IMG/VR virus record: IMGVR_UViG_3300017917_001411 | Location: 1-63,593 of that record | Source of the DNA: a virus | Length of the DNA stretch: 63,593 nt | Reading direction: 5' to 3' (one strand) | Part shown: piece after piece, positions 61,201 through 63,593 of the stretch | How the letters are laid out: each line of letters begins with the position of its first letter | How positions within the stretch are numbered: position 1 is the first letter of the stretch | Notes under the pieces: model-generated | Told to the model about the DNA's origin: nothing | Seen by the model: the letters and a program-made list of their open reading frames with translations, nothing else | The model's database searches: none | Translations under genes and position numbers: made by a program

Positions 61201-61973
61201 TTCGTGAAATTACCACAACTACAACCGTTACTTCTGTTAGTAATAGTTCTGGTAACGCTGTGGTTGGTGTCACTGATACAGCTAAAACAGTTCAGGTTAC
61301 TGGAGATCTAGTTCCAACCGGCAATGCCACAGCTAACTTGGGCAGTTCTACAAATTATTGGAAGAGCTTGTATGTTAGTGGTAACACAATTTATTTAGGT
61401 GGATTACAACTTAAAGAATCGGCCGCAAATACATTCTCGGTTTACTCCAGTGATGGCACTACTCCGGCTACACAAAACTTTGGAACCGGTAATATTACAT
61501 GCGGAAACATTATTAACAGTAATGCCAACGGTGTGGGTAATATTGGTGATTCAACTACTTACTTTAATACAGTCTTTGCTAAAGCAACATCAGCACAATA
61601 CGCTGACTTAGCAGAAAAATATGTAGCCGATGCGGCATATGCTCCTGGTACTGTTGTAGTATTTGGAGGCAACAAAGAAGTTACAGTAAGTTCAACAGAC
61701 GCAGATCGAGCTGTAGCAGGTGTAATATCTACCAATCCAAGTTATATCATGAATGGCGGATTAGATGCAGAATTTGTTGCTACTGTGGCACTTACAGGTC
61801 GTGTGCCAACTCGTGTAACAGGCACAGTTAAGAAGGGCGATTTAATGGTATCAGCAGGATATGGTTTAGCACGTGCTGAGGCAGATCCTAAGGTTGGTAC
61901 TGTAATTGGTAAATCATTAGAAGACTTCGATGGTAACGAAGGTATAATTGAGGTTGTTGTAGGACGTTTCTAA
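58203..61973 (+). CDS. Long tail fibre built from 23- and 33-residue repeats
   Basis: 1256 residues, GTG start with a GGGGGA site. Order: N-terminal NLTVQGTTTTIDTNITTIED module; shaft of repeats NITGGNLLTGGLISATSTIT (residues about 155-460); a second NLIVQGNITYINIDDLRVED module (about 465-530); second repeat shaft (about 565-820); QRPATGVTGMLRFSTTENAL and NGIVQIPTIAYSVSGTTLTF cassette (about 895-1000); then a C-terminal domain (QYADLAEKYVADAAYAPGTV, VAGVISTNPSYIMN, LTGRVPTRVTGTVKKGD) also found in the 8444-9721 protein. Gly/Thr repeats of this kind form slender trimeric shafts. Likely receptor-binding fibre, since the window has no other candidate of this length on this strand. Confidence 0.85.
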   Translation: MANLTRINNNQITDASVGNVYVGVNAAAKLQNYTITSQKIANNLTYGSDLTVTGNLTVQGTTTTIDTNITTIEDPVIILASNQTGAPAVDIGFIGQRGTSNNVAFVWDESATEFITAYTSTAETNTVITISSYANFHTNDANVAGNLRVGGTTSFTGNIASLNVTGNITGGNLLSPGLISATSTITSAANITGSNLLTGGLISATSTITSAANITGGNLLTGGLVSATANVIGGNIRTGGLITATSNITGGNLLTGGLVSATSNITGGNLLTGGLISAASTITGSSVLATVVSASGNITGGNLLTGGQAVVTGNITGGNVLTGGQVSATGNVTGGNLVAVTALVAPALNVTGNITGGNVLTAGQVSATGNVTGGNVITSGLTSTGSLTASTTIVATGNVTGGNVLTSGLVSATGNVNGGNLISAALVQGVTLSATGNITGGNISTTGSTITGTLETTGNALIGGNLIVQGNITYINIDDLRVEDPIIILGTGPNGAPLSTDDGMDRGVYMEWYKTGLGNAFMGWENSSGNILAATSVNFSGNNVVNVLQYGTFQAGNLYVESASVVGNVNGGNLRTAGQVSATANITGGNVLTGGQVSATGNVTGGNLVATTALVAPTLNVTGNITGGNILTGGLISATSTITSAANITGGNLLTGGLISSASTITGTSHLGSVVSVSANITGGNILTGGLISSASTITGTSHLGTVVSVSGNITGGNILTGGLISSASTITGTSHLGTVVSVSGNITGGNILTGGLISATSTITSAANITGGNILTGGLVSATGTITGSSHLGTVASLSGNVTGGNLLTGGLVSATSSGTFGNIVITGNSIQMLNAAGRITIDGNSADSDFAVNGLTANIFYVDAATSTASFGNATQTTNALVSFNATNSILMPVGNTGQRPATGVTGMLRFSTTENALEVYDNSQWSKVGVPNFTVIADQQFNGDGVTTVFTLSSSQTTNSCIVSINGIVQIPTIAYSVSGTTLTFTEAPQTADVIDVREITTTTTVTSVSNSSGNAVVGVTDTAKTVQVTGDLVPTGNATANLGSSTNYWKSLYVSGNTIYLGGLQLKESAANTFSVYSSDGTTPATQNFGTGNITCGNIINSNANGVGNIGDSTTYFNTVFAKATSAQYADLAEKYVADAAYAPGTVVVFGGNKEVTVSSTDADRAVAGVISTNPSYIMNGGLDAEFVATVALTGRVPTRVTGTVKKGDLMVSAGYGLARAEADPKVGTVIGKSLEDFDGNEGIIEVVVGRF
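60150..60220 (+). repeat. 71-bp block shared with the next fibre gene (copy 1)
   Basis: Exact match to 62587-62657, bounded by mismatches on both sides. Both are in the same frame of separate fibre genes, which suggests recent exchange. Confidence 0.85.
60150..60545 (+). repeat. Tandem 99-bp repeats, followed by a 69-bp unit
   Basis: GGTGGTAA boundaries fall at 60150, 60249, 60348, 60447 (99 bp apart) and 60516 (69 bp further). Units 60249 and 60348 are almost identical. They encode 33- and 23-residue shaft modules of the fibre. Confidence 0.85.
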
Positions 61974-61986
61974 TACAACATTGTCT

Positions 61987-62019
61987 AAAATAGGACTCTT
62001 AGTTGGGTCCTATTTTTTT
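61987..62019 (+). terminator. Factor-independent terminator after the long fibre
   Basis: AAAATAGGAC / GTCCTATTTT stem of ten bases, ten-base loop, then TTT before the late box of the next gene. Confidence 0.85.
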
Positions 62020-62020
62020 G

Positions 62021-62028
62021 GCTAAATA
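62021..62028 (+). promoter_or_regulatory. Late promoter-like GCTAAATA
   Basis: GCTAAATA directly after the terminator, 21 bases before the ATG at 62050, followed by GGA about six bases before the start. Confidence 0.6.
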
Positions 62029-62049
62029 TAGGATAATTGGACGGAATAA

Positions 62050-63593
62050 ATGGCATTAACTAGACCTCGTGCGTATCAGATTTACGACATCGACTATAAA
62101 CAAGCAGTCCGTGTTGTTACGACCACAGATATAACACTTTCAGGAAGTGCACCTAAAGTTGTCGACGGGGTTACACTGGCACTCAATGATCGTGTACTTG
62201 TTACAGGACAATCAATTGGCAGTCAAAATGGTATCTATTATGTCACTACTGTAGGAACAGGATCTAACGGCACATGGACTCGTAGCATAGACACTGATAC
62301 CACTGGAGAATTACTATCAGGTACCGTTGTTATGGTTACTGAGGGATTAATTTATGCTGATACACAGTGGAAATTAACCACCGACGATCCTATTACAATT
62401 GGTGTTTCAACTCTAACATTTGTACAAAACTATTTGGCAAATTCAATTTCAGCAGGGACCAGTAACGTTGTTGTTGCCTCAAATGCAAACGTAACAATAA
62501 GCTCTAATGGTACTGCTAATGTATTAACAGTAAGCTCAACTGGTACGGTTACATCTGGTACGGCAAGTGTAACAGGCAATATTACAGGTGGTAACTTATT
62601 AACCGGTGGACTTATTAGTTCAGCAAGTACAATTACTGGAACAAGTCACTTAGGCTCAGTTGTTTCTGCGTCGTCCAATATCACTGGTGGTAATTTATTA
62701 ACTGGTGGATTAATGTCATCTACTGGAAATGCCATCCATGGTAATATCTTAACAGGTGGCTTAATTTCGGCTACTTCAACAGTAACAGGATCAAGTTTCC
62801 TTGGCACAGTGGCCAGCCTAAGTGGTAACGTAACCGGTGGTAACCTATTAACTGGTGGATTGATCAGTGCTACAAGTACAATTACCAGTGCCGCTAACAT
62901 TACTGGTGGAAACTTACTCACTGGCGGTTTAATATCATCAACTGGTAACATTACCAGTTCTGGAAACGTTAGTGGCGGTAATTTATTAACTGCTGGATTG
63001 ATATCAGCAGGATCAACAATTACAGGCACAAGTCACTTAGGATCAGTTGTATCAGTTAGTGCTAATATTACTGGCGGTAATGTCTTAACTGGTGGATTAA
63101 TATCAGCTGGTTCAACAATCACTGGAACAAGCTTCTTAGGTACAGTGGCCAGTTTAAGTGGTAACGTAACTGGTGGTAATGTATTAACAGGTGGTTTGAT
63201 CAGTGCCACAAGTACAATCACTTCAGCCGCCAATATAACCGGTGGTAATTTGTTGACAGGTGGCCTAATATCATCAACTGGTAATATTACTAGTTCTGGA
63301 AACGTCAGTGGTGGTAATTTATTAACAGGTGGATTAATATCAGCTGGTAGTACTATCACAGGCACAAGTCATTTAGGATCAGTTGTATCAGTTAGTGCTA
63401 ATATTACTGGCGGTAATTTATTAACTGGTGGATTGATTAGTTCAGCAAGTACTGTAACTGGAACAACCTTTATTGGTTCAGTAGTAAGTGTAACTGGTAA
63501 CGTAACCGGTGGCAATTTATTGACTGGTGGATTGATCAGTGCCACTTCAACAATTACAAGTTCTGCCAATATCACTGGTGGTAATTTATTAAC
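62050..63593 (+). CDS. Tail fibre protein with repeat shaft, C-terminus beyond window
   Basis: At least 514 residues, open at the right edge. The N-terminal 135 residues (VRVVTTTDITLSGSAPKVVD, VDGVTLALNDRVLVTGQSI, NGIYYVTTVG, TTGELLSGTVVMVTEG) form a beta domain I recall at the N-terminus or within the shaft of many phage fibres. From about residue 175 it runs into NITGGNLLTGGLISATSTIT repeats like those of the upstream fibre, with a 112-residue higher-order period. The missing C-terminus likely holds the receptor tip. Possibly an alternative or partner fibre to the 58203 product. Confidence 0.82.
   Translation, partial: MALTRPRAYQIYDIDYKQAVRVVTTTDITLSGSAPKVVDGVTLALNDRVLVTGQSIGSQNGIYYVTTVGTGSNGTWTRSIDTDTTGELLSGTVVMVTEGLIYADTQWKLTTDDPITIGVSTLTFVQNYLANSISAGTSNVVVASNANVTISSNGTANVLTVSSTGTVTSGTASVTGNITGGNLLTGGLISSASTITGTSHLGSVVSASSNITGGNLLTGGLMSSTGNAIHGNILTGGLISATSTVTGSSFLGTVASLSGNVTGGNLLTGGLISATSTITSAANITGGNLLTGGLISSTGNITSSGNVSGGNLLTAGLISAGSTITGTSHLGSVVSVSANITGGNVLTGGLISAGSTITGTSFLGTVASLSGNVTGGNVLTGGLISATSTITSAANITGGNLLTGGLISSTGNITSSGNVSGGNLLTGGLISAGSTITGTSHLGSVVSVSANITGGNLLTGGLISSASTVTGTTFIGSVVSVTGNVTGGNLLTGGLISATSTITSSANITGGNLL
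62587..62657 (+). repeat. 71-bp block shared with the previous fibre gene (copy 2)
   Basis: Exact match to 60150-60220 in the previous fibre gene, about 2.4 kb apart. Confidence 0.85.
62587..63593 (+). repeat. Fibre-shaft repeats with 336-bp higher-order period
   Basis: Units of about 69 and 99 bp alternate; the stretch beginning AATATCATCAACTGGTAA at 62931 recurs at 63267, 336 bp (112 codons) later, equal to two 99-bp plus two 69-bp units. Continues past the edge. Confidence 0.75.

Overview
This window is part of the genome of a T4-like contractile-tailed phage (myovirus). The evidence is a syntenic set of T4-type proteins: baseplate proteins gp53, gp5, gp25 and gp6, the late sigma factor gp55, the recombination nuclease gp47/gp46, the hub protein gp26, portal gp20, prohead protease gp21, scaffold gp22 and major capsid gp23. 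Protein style (long fibres rich in Gly, Thr, Ser and Asn, cupin-like and radical-SAM accessory genes, GIY-YIG genes) resembles T4-like phages from aquatic environments. The host cannot be read from the window, and no tRNA, photosynthesis or polymerase gene is seen.

Layout. (1) 1-7361, minus strand: nine tightly overlapping accessory genes (two radical SAM proteins, several glycosyltransferase-like proteins, an SGNH hydrolase-like protein, two small conserved proteins) behind their own sigma70-like promoter. (2) 7432-36590, minus strand: a baseplate and tail-structure operon ending at a UUCG terminator; it includes a 4718-residue structural protein filling 14 kb. (3) 36691-43133, plus strand: gp55, gp47, an inserted glycosyltransferase-like gene, gp46, and two GIY-YIG genes. 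(4) 43134-43577: a 444-base gene-free stretch full of hairpins. (5) 43578-44635, minus: gp26 and a small downstream ORF joined by a probable -1 frameshift. (6) 44681-53262, plus: tape measure with an embedded M15-like peptidase domain, a homing endonuclease, then the head module gp20 to gp23. (7) 53318-54469, minus: a TPR-glycosyltransferase. (8) 54650-63593, plus: head/tail decoration and fibre genes, ending in two repeat-built fibre genes, the last cut by the window edge.

Regulation. The hexamer TAAATA (T4 late-promoter core, consensus TATAAATA) lies upstream of most structural genes on the correct strand, in keeping with a gp55-driven late programme. At several genes it sits only 4-7 bases before the start codon with no Shine-Dalgarno sequence, suggesting leaderless or near-leaderless late mRNAs. 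gp55 itself and the accessory cluster have host-type -35/-10 promoters, so they are probably made earlier. Factor-independent terminators are seen after the minus-strand baseplate operon, after the small gene behind gp20, after gp23, after the 54650 gene and after the 58203 fibre gene.

Best leads: the in-phase slippery T TTT TTC (overlapping A AAT TTT) at the end of gp26, which would fuse it to the next ORF like the tail-assembly chaperones of other phages; the radical SAM/glycosyltransferase/SGNH cassette; a 49-residue mini-copy of a structural protein's N-terminus; an FG-GAP propeller interrupted by inserted modules in the giant protein; and recent sequence exchange between the two neighbouring fibre genes.
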